A DNA stretch of 64,000 nt from UBA6176 sp032119375 (lineage in GTDB: Bacteria; Verrucomicrobiota; Verrucomicrobiia; Limisphaerales; UBA9464). How positions within the stretch are numbered: position 1 is the stretch's first letter; each line of letters opens with the position of its first letter. A program made the position numbers and the translations under genes. The stretch is from positions 26,472-90,471 of the forward strand of contig CAYSGH010000008.1 in NCBI GenBank assembly GCA_964430505.1, written 5' to 3'. Below are positions 53,428 through 60,919 of this stretch, one piece after another. The notes below the pieces were generated by a model. The model ran no database searches. It saw nothing but the letters and a program-made list of their open reading frames with translations, and had not been told where the DNA came from.

Positions 53428-55338
53428 ATGCCCCACCCGCAAAATCCCCACGCAAAGGCGACCGCTCGCCGTGCCCTCCTGAGGGCGGCAGCGTCCATCG
53501 CCCTTGCCGGATTGGGCGCCTCCGCCCAAGCCGAGGTCTCCCGTCAGGGAACCGAATTCATCCTGTCCCGCATGAGCGGGGACCAAATCCGCCCCTCCAT
53601 CGCCATGGCTTCCTCCGGTGGAGTCGTGGCATGGGAGGACAACGCCACCGACGGCGATGGCCAAGGCATTTCCGCGCGCCTTCTCACCGCCTCGGGCTCG
53701 GTGCGTGGAGAGCGCTTCCGCATCAATGAGGTGGGTGTCGGCGAGCAACAAAATGCGCAGGTCATCCCCCTCGCCGATGGCGCGAGCCTGTTCGTTTGGC
53801 AAACCGGCAGGCCCGGCTTCCAAAAGATCGGCTATCGCATCCTGAGTCCCAACGGAACGTTCCGTACACCCGAGCGGCAGCTTTCGCCGGTGGGCTCGAG
53901 CGACAATCGCAACCCCGTGGCTTGTTCGTTGCCCAATGGGGGAGCCGTGCTGGTTTGGACCGCCCAAGGCCTCGACGGCGACATGGCGGGCGTTGCCTTC
54001 CAGCGGATTGATCGGAATGGCAGCCCCGAAGGGACAGTCGCCCTTGCCAACGAGTACACGTCGGGAAACCAACGTTCGCCGGCCGTTACCGCCACGCCAG
54101 GCGGCTTCGCCTTGGCTTGGGTGTCCGAGCTGCAAGCGGGTGCCGAGCGTTCCGACATCTACTTCCGTCGCTTCTTGGCTGATGGAACCCCGGTCGGTTC
54201 CATCGCCCGCGCCAACGTGGGTGTGGAGCCCGCGTCGATGCCCGCCATGGCCTCCGTGGGCAATGAGATTTGGATTGCTTGGTCTCGCGTTCAGGATCCC
54301 GAGGCGCCCCTCGCGTTGCTGACCATCAAGGACCGACCCCGTTGGACGACCTTCTTCCGGCGTTTTGACGCCCAAGGCACCCCGTTGGGCAACGAGGCTC
54401 GGCTTTCGGACCAAACCAAGGGCGACCAAACGAATGTTCGCCTGGCCGTGTCCAGCAACGACGTCATGGCCGTTTGGTCCTCCACGCAAATGGATGGATC
54501 GGGCCCCGGCGTTGGCGCCCGCATGTTGAGCAAGCAGGGGCTCCCCCAGGGAGGCTCCTTCGTGGTCAATAGCGTCACCGCCGAGGAGCAACTTCATCCC
54601 ACCGTCGCCGTGACGCCGGATGGAACGTTCGTTTCGGCATGGACGGATTGGCGTGGGATCGACGATGGCATGGAAATCGCCGTTCAGCGATTCGCGGCCG
54701 TGGCCCAGCCGCTGGCGGCGCTTCCCGCGCCCATCGTCTCCGGGCTCTCATCATGGCAGGTGAAGGCGACTTGGGCACCGGTGCAGGGCGTTGAAATCGC
54801 CCGCTACGAGGTGGCGCTCAACGACACCCAAATCTTCCAGACCACCCAGGCGTTCTGGGAATCGCCCGACGTCCTCCCGTCCTCGGTTCACAAGGTTCAG
54901 GTGGCCTATGTGCTCCCCGACGGCCGCCGGTCCGAGTGGTCTGCAGCAGGCGAGGGCAAGTCTTGGGGCAAGGATGCCAACAACGACGGGCTCCCCGACG
55001 ATTGGCAGGCAAGCCACTTCGGCACGCAGGCCTTGGCTTGGCCGAAGCCCAACGTGGATTCCGACGGCGACGGCGTGAGCGACCGCAACGAGTTCCTGGG
55101 GGGCACGAATCCCAAGGATCCCGCCGACAACCTGGCCGTGGGGATTCGCTCCACCGAGCAGGGAACCTTGCTGACGTGGAAGACCAAGATGGGCGGCGTT
55201 TACCAAATTCAATCTTCCCAAGACCTCAACACATGGTCGGACGTGGGTGGATTCCGGTTCGCCCCGGCGGAATCCGACTCCTTGGTTGCTCCCGGCGTCT
55301 CTGCCAACAGCTACTTCCGCGTCAATCGCATCCGCTGA
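53428..55338 (+). CDS. Exported protein with propeller-like repeats and dockerin/TSP3-like segment, pilus operon
   Basis: 636 residues. Signal peptide about 10-35 (RALLRAAASIALAGLGASAQA). Residues 45-450 contain roughly seven repeats with a 'GGVVAWED...DGDGQGISARLL' pattern (hydrophobic strand, Trp, acidic turn, then 'RR/QR...DG.P.G'), consistent with a beta-propeller. A fibronectin-like domain follows (about 455-530), then a calcium-binding-like DxDxDG region (DSDGDGVSDRNEF, about 560) and a C-terminal beta module ending SYFRVNRIR. ATG 53428 has AAAGG eight bases upstream. It is 51 bp from the secretin stop and 2 bp from the next gene, so it belongs to the pilus-like operon. Function unknown; a surface or secreted partner is inferred. 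Confidence 0.8.
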   Translation: MPHPQNPHAKATARRALLRAAASIALAGLGASAQAEVSRQGTEFILSRMSGDQIRPSIAMASSGGVVAWEDNATDGDGQGISARLLTASGSVRGERFRINEVGVGEQQNAQVIPLADGASLFVWQTGRPGFQKIGYRILSPNGTFRTPERQLSPVGSSDNRNPVACSLPNGGAVLVWTAQGLDGDMAGVAFQRIDRNGSPEGTVALANEYTSGNQRSPAVTATPGGFALAWVSELQAGAERSDIYFRRFLADGTPVGSIARANVGVEPASMPAMASVGNEIWIAWSRVQDPEAPLALLTIKDRPRWTTFFRRFDAQGTPLGNEARLSDQTKGDQTNVRLAVSSNDVMAVWSSTQMDGSGPGVGARMLSKQGLPQGGSFVVNSVTAEEQLHPTVAVTPDGTFVSAWTDWRGIDDGMEIAVQRFAAVAQPLAALPAPIVSGLSSWQVKATWAPVQGVEIARYEVALNDTQIFQTTQAFWESPDVLPSSVHKVQVAYVLPDGRRSEWSAAGEGKSWGKDANNDGLPDDWQASHFGTQALAWPKPNVDSDGDGVSDRNEFLGGTNPKDPADNLAVGIRSTEQGTLLTWKTKMGGVYQIQSSQDLNTWSDVGGFRFAPAESDSLVAPGVSANSYFRVNRIR

Positions 55339-55340
55339 AC

Positions 55341-56804
55341 ATGAAATTCCTTTCCAAGAAACTCGCGGCGGTCGCCCTGGCAGGCTTGATGCCTGTCGCA
55401 ACCCAGGCCTTTTCGCTCGTGGGCCCCGTGGCGCCGTGGATGACGGCGGACTTGGGCTACCTCCAGCCTGGCGACATCGGCGGTCCCGTGACGCCCGGCG
55501 AGCAGTACCGTTTCAACCAGCCCGTCGTGGTGTATGGATTCGACCAGACGTTTGTTGATTTCTTTGGGCAACCGGGAATCGATGCCGTCGAGGCAGCCAT
55601 CAAGATCCTCAACGACCTGCCTCCGGCGTCCGAGATCAATCCCGCCGACTACCCGCTGACCACCTCGCGGATCAACCACACGGCACGGCGGCTCCGCTTG
55701 TGGGACCTGAAGACATGGGCTTTGGGTGAGTTGGTCGTGCAATTGGGTCTTACCAGCCCGGAGCGCTACACGTGGACGCTGCGCAAGGTGAACCGTCCCA
55801 ACGACGTCGTCCGCAGCTTCCTGACGCTCCGCCGGAACTACGACCCGTTCACGTTGCTTCCCAGCTCCTTCGTCAACGAGACGCTCTACACCTATCGCAT
55901 TGGACCCATTGGTGACGATGAGTGGGATGCCACGGAGATATCCCTAGACCCCAATGAACCCAACATGTCGGTCGCGGGATATGGCGCCTCCAACTCCCTG
56001 GTGGATGACCGCGTCAACCGCATGATGATCGCGCGGGGAGCCTTCGTCACTGGCCTTACGCGTGATGACGTCGGCGGCCTTCGTTACCTTTACCACCCGG
56101 GCACGGTGGCGGTGGAAACCCTTCCGCCGGGGGCAACGGCCAAGAGCATCAGCCCGGTGGACGTGATCTCCAGTGGTGGAGGTGGCAACGGGTGGATCCC
56201 AAGTTACGGGGTTGGATTTGGCGGTGGCACCAACACCGTGGTTGGAACGGTCGTCAACCAGGCCGTTCGCCGCGGCGTGGACAAGGTTCGGTTGGTTCGT
56301 GGCGACATCGGCAACCAGCTTTTGGCCAGCTTCAGACGGCCGGTCGTGGTGCGCTATACGGACACCTACTCTACCAACGGTGTCGCCGGCAATTTTCGGA
56401 ACCAGACCGTGGAACGGCAGTTGACGACTCCCGACATCATCTTTTCGGCCGGCGACCTTGGCACGGCCGACCCCGGGATTCCGGTTCCCATCGCCGTCCG
56501 CCGCACTGGTGACGAGAACTTCCTCAACAACAGCCAACTCAACACCATGAACAACGCGACCACGGGCTCCGAGGTCGCGCCGTTGGGTCCAGGGACCATC
56601 CAAGGTGGCATCGTGATCAACTTTGCCCGCGTTGGCTTGGCCGAGCTGAACAGCAATGCCACGGACAACCTGACCGAGGAGCAGGGATTCACCTCATTCA
56701 TTTGGGGCTCCTATGACGGCGGCACAAACGCGCCGGTCGTCTTTCCCGTTGGCCGGGTCAATCTTCGCATGATCGAGTCGATCGTTCGTAGCGGCCGCAA
56801 CTGA
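55341..56804 (+). CDS. Exported protein resembling a degenerate matrixin-type metalloprotease
   Basis: 487 residues. Signal peptide 1-23 (KKLAAVALAGLMPVATQA). Residues 55-255 resemble a zincin: an opening strand (VVVYGFDQTF), a helix (IDAVEAAIKILNDL), then LGELVVQLGL (128-137) where an active enzyme would have HExxHxxGxxH, and a closing RDDVGGLRYLYHP (241-253) like the end of matrixin domains. The zinc histidines are absent, although Glu130 and Gly136 remain. The C-terminal half is beta-rich and of no known family. The start is 2 bp after the previous stop and the next gene starts 1 bp after this one. The zincin reading is my inference and could be wrong. Confidence 0.7.
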   Translation: MKFLSKKLAAVALAGLMPVATQAFSLVGPVAPWMTADLGYLQPGDIGGPVTPGEQYRFNQPVVVYGFDQTFVDFFGQPGIDAVEAAIKILNDLPPASEINPADYPLTTSRINHTARRLRLWDLKTWALGELVVQLGLTSPERYTWTLRKVNRPNDVVRSFLTLRRNYDPFTLLPSSFVNETLYTYRIGPIGDDEWDATEISLDPNEPNMSVAGYGASNSLVDDRVNRMMIARGAFVTGLTRDDVGGLRYLYHPGTVAVETLPPGATAKSISPVDVISSGGGGNGWIPSYGVGFGGGTNTVVGTVVNQAVRRGVDKVRLVRGDIGNQLLASFRRPVVVRYTDTYSTNGVAGNFRNQTVERQLTTPDIIFSAGDLGTADPGIPVPIAVRRTGDENFLNNSQLNTMNNATTGSEVAPLGPGTIQGGIVINFARVGLAELNSNATDNLTEEQGFTSFIWGSYDGGTNAPVVFPVGRVNLRMIESIVRSGRN

Positions 56805-56805
56805 G

Positions 56806-59800
56806 ATGCAACGCATGAAAAGAGTTTTCGCCCTCCTCGCAGCCGCGCCGGCCCTTGTGTCATCCCTGATGGCACAGACGTCGCCCCTCTACCTCAACGT
56901 TGGATCAGTCCCAGACGAGGTTCAGATTGATGCCACGGTCTTTGACAACCGCGGCTTCATGACGCTGACACCCGTCTTGGGACCCTATGACACCCAGTCC
57001 ACGGACTATTACTACAACTCCGGCCTGATCCTTGCCGAGCCTGGCATCCGCTTTCAGTACATCGGTGCCGACGGGCTGCGGAGGCCATCGTTGGTGTTTT
57101 CCAACGCCCCAAGTGGCCGCATCGAGGCCGTGGATGGGCTGGTGAGCGCCCGCAATGCCTACCAAAACTTCCTCAATCGCGTGCCGGCAGGCCAGCAGAG
57201 CGCCGACCAGCGGGATGCCATCCTGAACTCCATTTCGAGTCCCTATCGCTCCGCGCCCGACAGCTACCTGAACATCTATGCGGACACGATCATCAATCGT
57301 GGCGCCCTGTTTGGATCGGCTGGCGGCCAAGTGGCCATCGTTGGCAAGAAGGTGGACCTTGCTCGCTCCATCGTGGGAGTGAACCCGCCGCCGGACCAGA
57401 CTCCGGATGATCCCGGCATTGATGGTGGCTTCGACCCGATCCCGGGTGCCAGCGAGGTACATTGGGGCTATTCGGTTGCGGGCTTTCGATACGGTGCCTT
57501 GTTGGCATTTACCACCAATCGCGTGGTCTCCGCCGGGGTGACCAATGCCGTGACCAACGTCACGAGCACGGCCCGATATCCGGTGGGTAACGAGTCCATC
57601 GTGGTCAACGCCGATGGCACCGGCGGCAGGCCCTTTGTTTTCCAATGGGGTGCCGGCACGAACCGGTTGAACCGCGACATCATTCCCTTTGTTTGGAGCA
57701 CATCGGCCCCGGATGCGGCCTCCGCGACCGCCACGAATCCTGCCACGAACCAGTCATTCACGATCGTGATGGTTCGCAGGGCTTCGACGAATCTCTTGGT
57801 GGACGCCGCCATCGCCCCCGTCCCGGGTGCGGCCAACCCGTTCCCGTTGGTCACGCTTCGCATCACGGGCGTGTCCACCAACAACATCACTGGTGCGGAT
57901 GACGCGGTGAGCCTGATCTTCGTGAACAGCTTTGGTCCGGATCCCCAAGGCATTTACCTGACCAACCGCCTCACGGGGATAGCATCGCGCCCGACGAACC
58001 TCACGGTGTCGCGCGCGACGACCCGGAACGTCCCCAGTCCCTTCACGGCGGCGAACACGGCCAACACCAACGCATTCAATGCGGCCCTCAGCAATTTCTT
58101 CGGGACCTTGCGTCCGGCCTTGCTGGGCGTGGCTCCCACGGGCCAATTTGCGATGCGTCGCGACCTGCTCACGGCATGGACGGGGCCCGGCCTCACCAAC
58201 CCGATCCCTTACACGAACCAAATCTCGACCAACGGGTACATGGCCTACCGCATGGACCTCTCGTTTGGATCGGGACGGGTGCCTGTGAGCCCGTCGATTC
58301 CTGACATTTCGCCGACGAACAACGTGGGTCGGCTGGTGATCGATGCGGACGAGCTGAACTTGGAGCGGGCTCGTATCCGCGGCCAAGGGCCGGTGATCCT
58401 TCGCACGCGCGACTTGGTCTCGACCAAGAACGCGTCGATCGATGCCCCCTTCATCGACGCCAACCTGGCGACGAGGTCGGGCAACATGGATTTGAGCGGC
58501 GTCTTCCAGTCCAGGGTTCAGCGCATGGCGGGCACGGTGACGCTGCTCTCGACCACGTTCACCAACACGACGTCCGTGGAATTGCCTCCCCCTCCTCCCA
58601 CGAACCCCGAGGACCCTCCTGGCACGCCGACGACGGTGGAGTTGATTGCCACCTACCATGTGATGCTTGTGGACGCGGACATCACGCCGACGTTCCCGAC
58701 CCCGGTGATCGACCTTTCGCTGAGCAGCACCAACATCACGATTGGCGACTCGCTCTCCGTGACGCGCATTGCGGCCCTGGACACGGAGAACCTGACGATC
58801 AACGGCCGCCTGGAAATCCGCGGCAACGAGGGCAGCGACCTTGCCAGCAAGACGTTGGATGCCAGCACCGCCCCGAAGCTCAAGACCTTCGTCAACACGG
58901 GCATCGTCATTGTTTCCAATACGATTGCCCTGGGCAACGGCTCGGCGGACGGCCTCCGGTACATCACCAACAATGGCCAACTCCGCTCCGGCACCATTTA
59001 TCTCAAGGCGGAGGAGCTCTCCGTTGGGACCAACGGCGTGATTCGAGCCGAGAGTGGAAGCGTGACGTTGGAGGCCAAGAACCTGTCGCTTCGGGCTCGG
59101 GCGAACATTGTGGACCCTGCCCTTGTGATTCCGGCCAACAGCGAGTTTCCCAGCGTCAACCTGCCGGGGAACGTGAAGGCCCTTTACCAGCTCCAAGCCA
59201 AGGCGGAGTCCCTGACCTTGGGCGAGGGCACGGTGCTGTCGGCTCCGTCCGTGGACCTGTCTGCGAGCCATGCATTTGTGGTTGAGACGAACGGGGCGGC
59301 TATCAACGCGGCCTATCGAATCGCGCTCAACGGCCTTCCGGCGAGCGTCGAGGCCCGAAACCTGATCCTGAACCTTCAGGTTCCCGCGTATCAGGAGGCC
59401 GAGGTTGTGTGGCCGGGCGCGGATCGCAATGCCTCGGCTACGGCCTTCGACGGGTCTTCCGTGGCATCCCTGACGATCGATGGCGCTGCATTCTCGGGCG
59501 TTCGCTTCAAGGGCGACGGGGGACCGGGCGCCCTCTACGTGAGAACCCTGAATCTTTCCACGAATGCGGTGACGACGAACGCAACCGGAGTGGTTTTGTT
59601 TACGGAGTTGGTCACGGACCCTGGCTACACGGTTTACTACACGGCTGTGAATCGTGGAACCAACGCGCTCGACCCGGCGAAGTTTGAGGCGGCAGCCGCA
59701 TTGACCGGTGGCCGGTTCAGGCAAGTCCAGGTCCGGGGTGGCGGCGAGTGGGTCACGGTGCAGGGGTTGTCACAACCGGTTCATCAGAGCCTGCGCTTTA

Positions 59801-60099
59801 GTTCAACGGTGGACTCCGATGGCGACGGAATTGTGAACGCCTTCGATCCCAGCCCGTTCGACAAGTTCCAGCTTGAGAACGTGGCTGTCGTGGACGACGG
59901 CAGCACGGGCTTCCGGGTGACCTGGGATGCCGCCCCGCTCCAATCCTACACGGTGGAATACACCACCTCGCTGGACGGCACTTGGAAGACCTTGCAACGC
60001 GTTTCCAATCCCTTGCCCGTCAACCAGACGCTCTGGGTGAGGGATCCGATCCCCGAGGGTTCCGTCATGCGGGCCTACCGCGTGATGCTCGACCAATAA
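56806..60099 (+). CDS. Large exported beta-rich protein, last gene of the pilus-like operon
   Basis: 1097 residues. Signal peptide about 1-23 (RVFALLAAAPALVSSLMAQ). The body is rich in Thr, Asn and Val. Parts such as LIIDADELNLERARIRGQG-like strands and 'GSVTLEAKNLSLRA' suggest a repetitive right-handed beta-helix, as in filamentous haemagglutinin-type adhesins. A Pro-rich linker lies near 590-605 (PPPPPTNPEDPPGTP). Near the C-terminus a DSDGDGIVNAFDPSP calcium-binding-like motif (about 1004) precedes a beta module with SYTVEYTTSLDGTWK. No catalytic motif is seen. Its position in the operon and size suggest a surface filament or adhesin handled by the secretin; this is inference. A terminator follows within 10 bp. 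Confidence 0.78.
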   Translation: MQRMKRVFALLAAAPALVSSLMAQTSPLYLNVGSVPDEVQIDATVFDNRGFMTLTPVLGPYDTQSTDYYYNSGLILAEPGIRFQYIGADGLRRPSLVFSNAPSGRIEAVDGLVSARNAYQNFLNRVPAGQQSADQRDAILNSISSPYRSAPDSYLNIYADTIINRGALFGSAGGQVAIVGKKVDLARSIVGVNPPPDQTPDDPGIDGGFDPIPGASEVHWGYSVAGFRYGALLAFTTNRVVSAGVTNAVTNVTSTARYPVGNESIVVNADGTGGRPFVFQWGAGTNRLNRDIIPFVWSTSAPDAASATATNPATNQSFTIVMVRRASTNLLVDAAIAPVPGAANPFPLVTLRITGVSTNNITGADDAVSLIFVNSFGPDPQGIYLTNRLTGIASRPTNLTVSRATTRNVPSPFTAANTANTNAFNAALSNFFGTLRPALLGVAPTGQFAMRRDLLTAWTGPGLTNPIPYTNQISTNGYMAYRMDLSFGSGRVPVSPSIPDISPTNNVGRLVIDADELNLERARIRGQGPVILRTRDLVSTKNASIDAPFIDANLATRSGNMDLSGVFQSRVQRMAGTVTLLSTTFTNTTSVELPPPPPTNPEDPPGTPTTVELIATYHVMLVDADITPTFPTPVIDLSLSSTNITIGDSLSVTRIAALDTENLTINGRLEIRGNEGSDLASKTLDASTAPKLKTFVNTGIVIVSNTIALGNGSADGLRYITNNGQLRSGTIYLKAEELSVGTNGVIRAESGSVTLEAKNLSLRARANIVDPALVIPANSEFPSVNLPGNVKALYQLQAKAESLTLGEGTVLSAPSVDLSASHAFVVETNGAAINAAYRIALNGLPASVEARNLILNLQVPAYQEAEVVWPGADRNASATAFDGSSVASLTIDGAAFSGVRFKGDGGPGALYVRTLNLSTNAVTTNATGVVLFTELVTDPGYTVYYTAVNRGTNALDPAKFEAAAALTGGRFRQVQVRGGGEWVTVQGLSQPVHQSLRFSSTVDSDGDGIVNAFDPSPFDKFQLENVAVVDDGSTGFRVTWDAAPLQSYTVEYTTSLDGTWKTLQRVSNPLPVNQTLWVRDPIPEGSVMRAYRVMLDQ

Positions 60100-60107
60100 A
60101 ACAGCGC

Positions 60108-60130
60108 CGACCGCCTACGGGCGGTCGTTT
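60108..60130 (+). terminator. Rho-independent terminator closing the pilus-like operon
   Basis: CGACCGCC (60108-60115) pairs perfectly with GGCGGTCG (60120-60127) around a TACG tetraloop, then TTTG. It starts 9 bp after the last stop and ends 12 bp before coaE, so coaE depends on its own promoter or on read-through. Confidence 0.75.
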
Positions 60131-60141
60131 GCTATCGGGCG

Positions 60142-60735
60142 ATGACGCGCATTGGACTGACGGGCGGCATCGGGTCCGGGAAAAGCACGGCGGCTGCATG
60201 GCTGGCCGACCAGGGAATCCCGGTGATCGACACGGATGACCTCGCCCGGCAACTGGTGGAGCCTGGCCAAGAGGCCTTGGCGGCCATCGTTGGGCGGTTT
60301 GGGCAGGGAATCCTGCTCCCTGATGGCACCTTGGATCGGGCAAGGTTGGGGCGCTGGGTCTTTGGAGATGCCGCCGCTCGCCGGGACCTTGAGGCCATCT
60401 TGCACCCTCGCATCCAGGCGGCATGGATGGCTGGCCTGAACCAATTGGAGACGCAAGGCCTGCCGAGGGCCGTGGTGGTGATCCCCCTCCTTTTCGAGAA
60501 GCACTACGAGGGGATGTTCGATGTTGTGATGGCGATGGCGTGCTCAGGCTTGACGCAGCGCGAGCGGCTTCGGAATCGGGGTTGGAGCGACGCGGAGATC
60601 GACGCGCGCCATGCCACCCAATGGACGATGGATGCCAAGATGCAGGCGGCAGGAAAGGTGTTTTGGTCGGAGGGAAGCTTGGATGCCCTCCACGGGCAGC
60701 TTGGGCGGGTGTTTGGGGACAGGCCCACCCCATGA
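60142..60735 (+). CDS. coaE: Dephospho-CoA kinase
   Basis: 197 residues, normal size. Last step of coenzyme A synthesis: phosphorylates the 3' hydroxyl of dephospho-CoA with ATP. P-loop IGLTGGIGSGKST (residues 4-16), DTDDLARQLV (catalytic Asp region), LGRWVFGDAAARRDLEAILHPRI, and VVIPLLFEKHYEGMFDVVMA, all standard CoaE landmarks. It lies just after the operon terminator and converges with the PVC cytochrome gene. Confidence 0.95.
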   Translation: MTRIGLTGGIGSGKSTAAAWLADQGIPVIDTDDLARQLVEPGQEALAAIVGRFGQGILLPDGTLDRARLGRWVFGDAAARRDLEAILHPRIQAAWMAGLNQLETQGLPRAVVVIPLLFEKHYEGMFDVVMAMACSGLTQRERLRNRGWSDAEIDARHATQWTMDAKMQAAGKVFWSEGSLDALHGQLGRVFGDRPTP

Positions 60736-60919
60736 GCCTAATGGCTTGGATGCGTGTTGCGAGGCCGCGTGCCCTGACGTGGCGGCATCGATGTCGGGTC
60801 GCCGTGCGCTGCGCCATGGGACCCAACCTTTGGCTCGCGCCAAGGCAGATCCCAAGTGGATCGCGACGGCCTTGGAATCTGGGGGCCCTGGCGCCCCGAT
60901 TCTTGGGTCATGCGGGATC

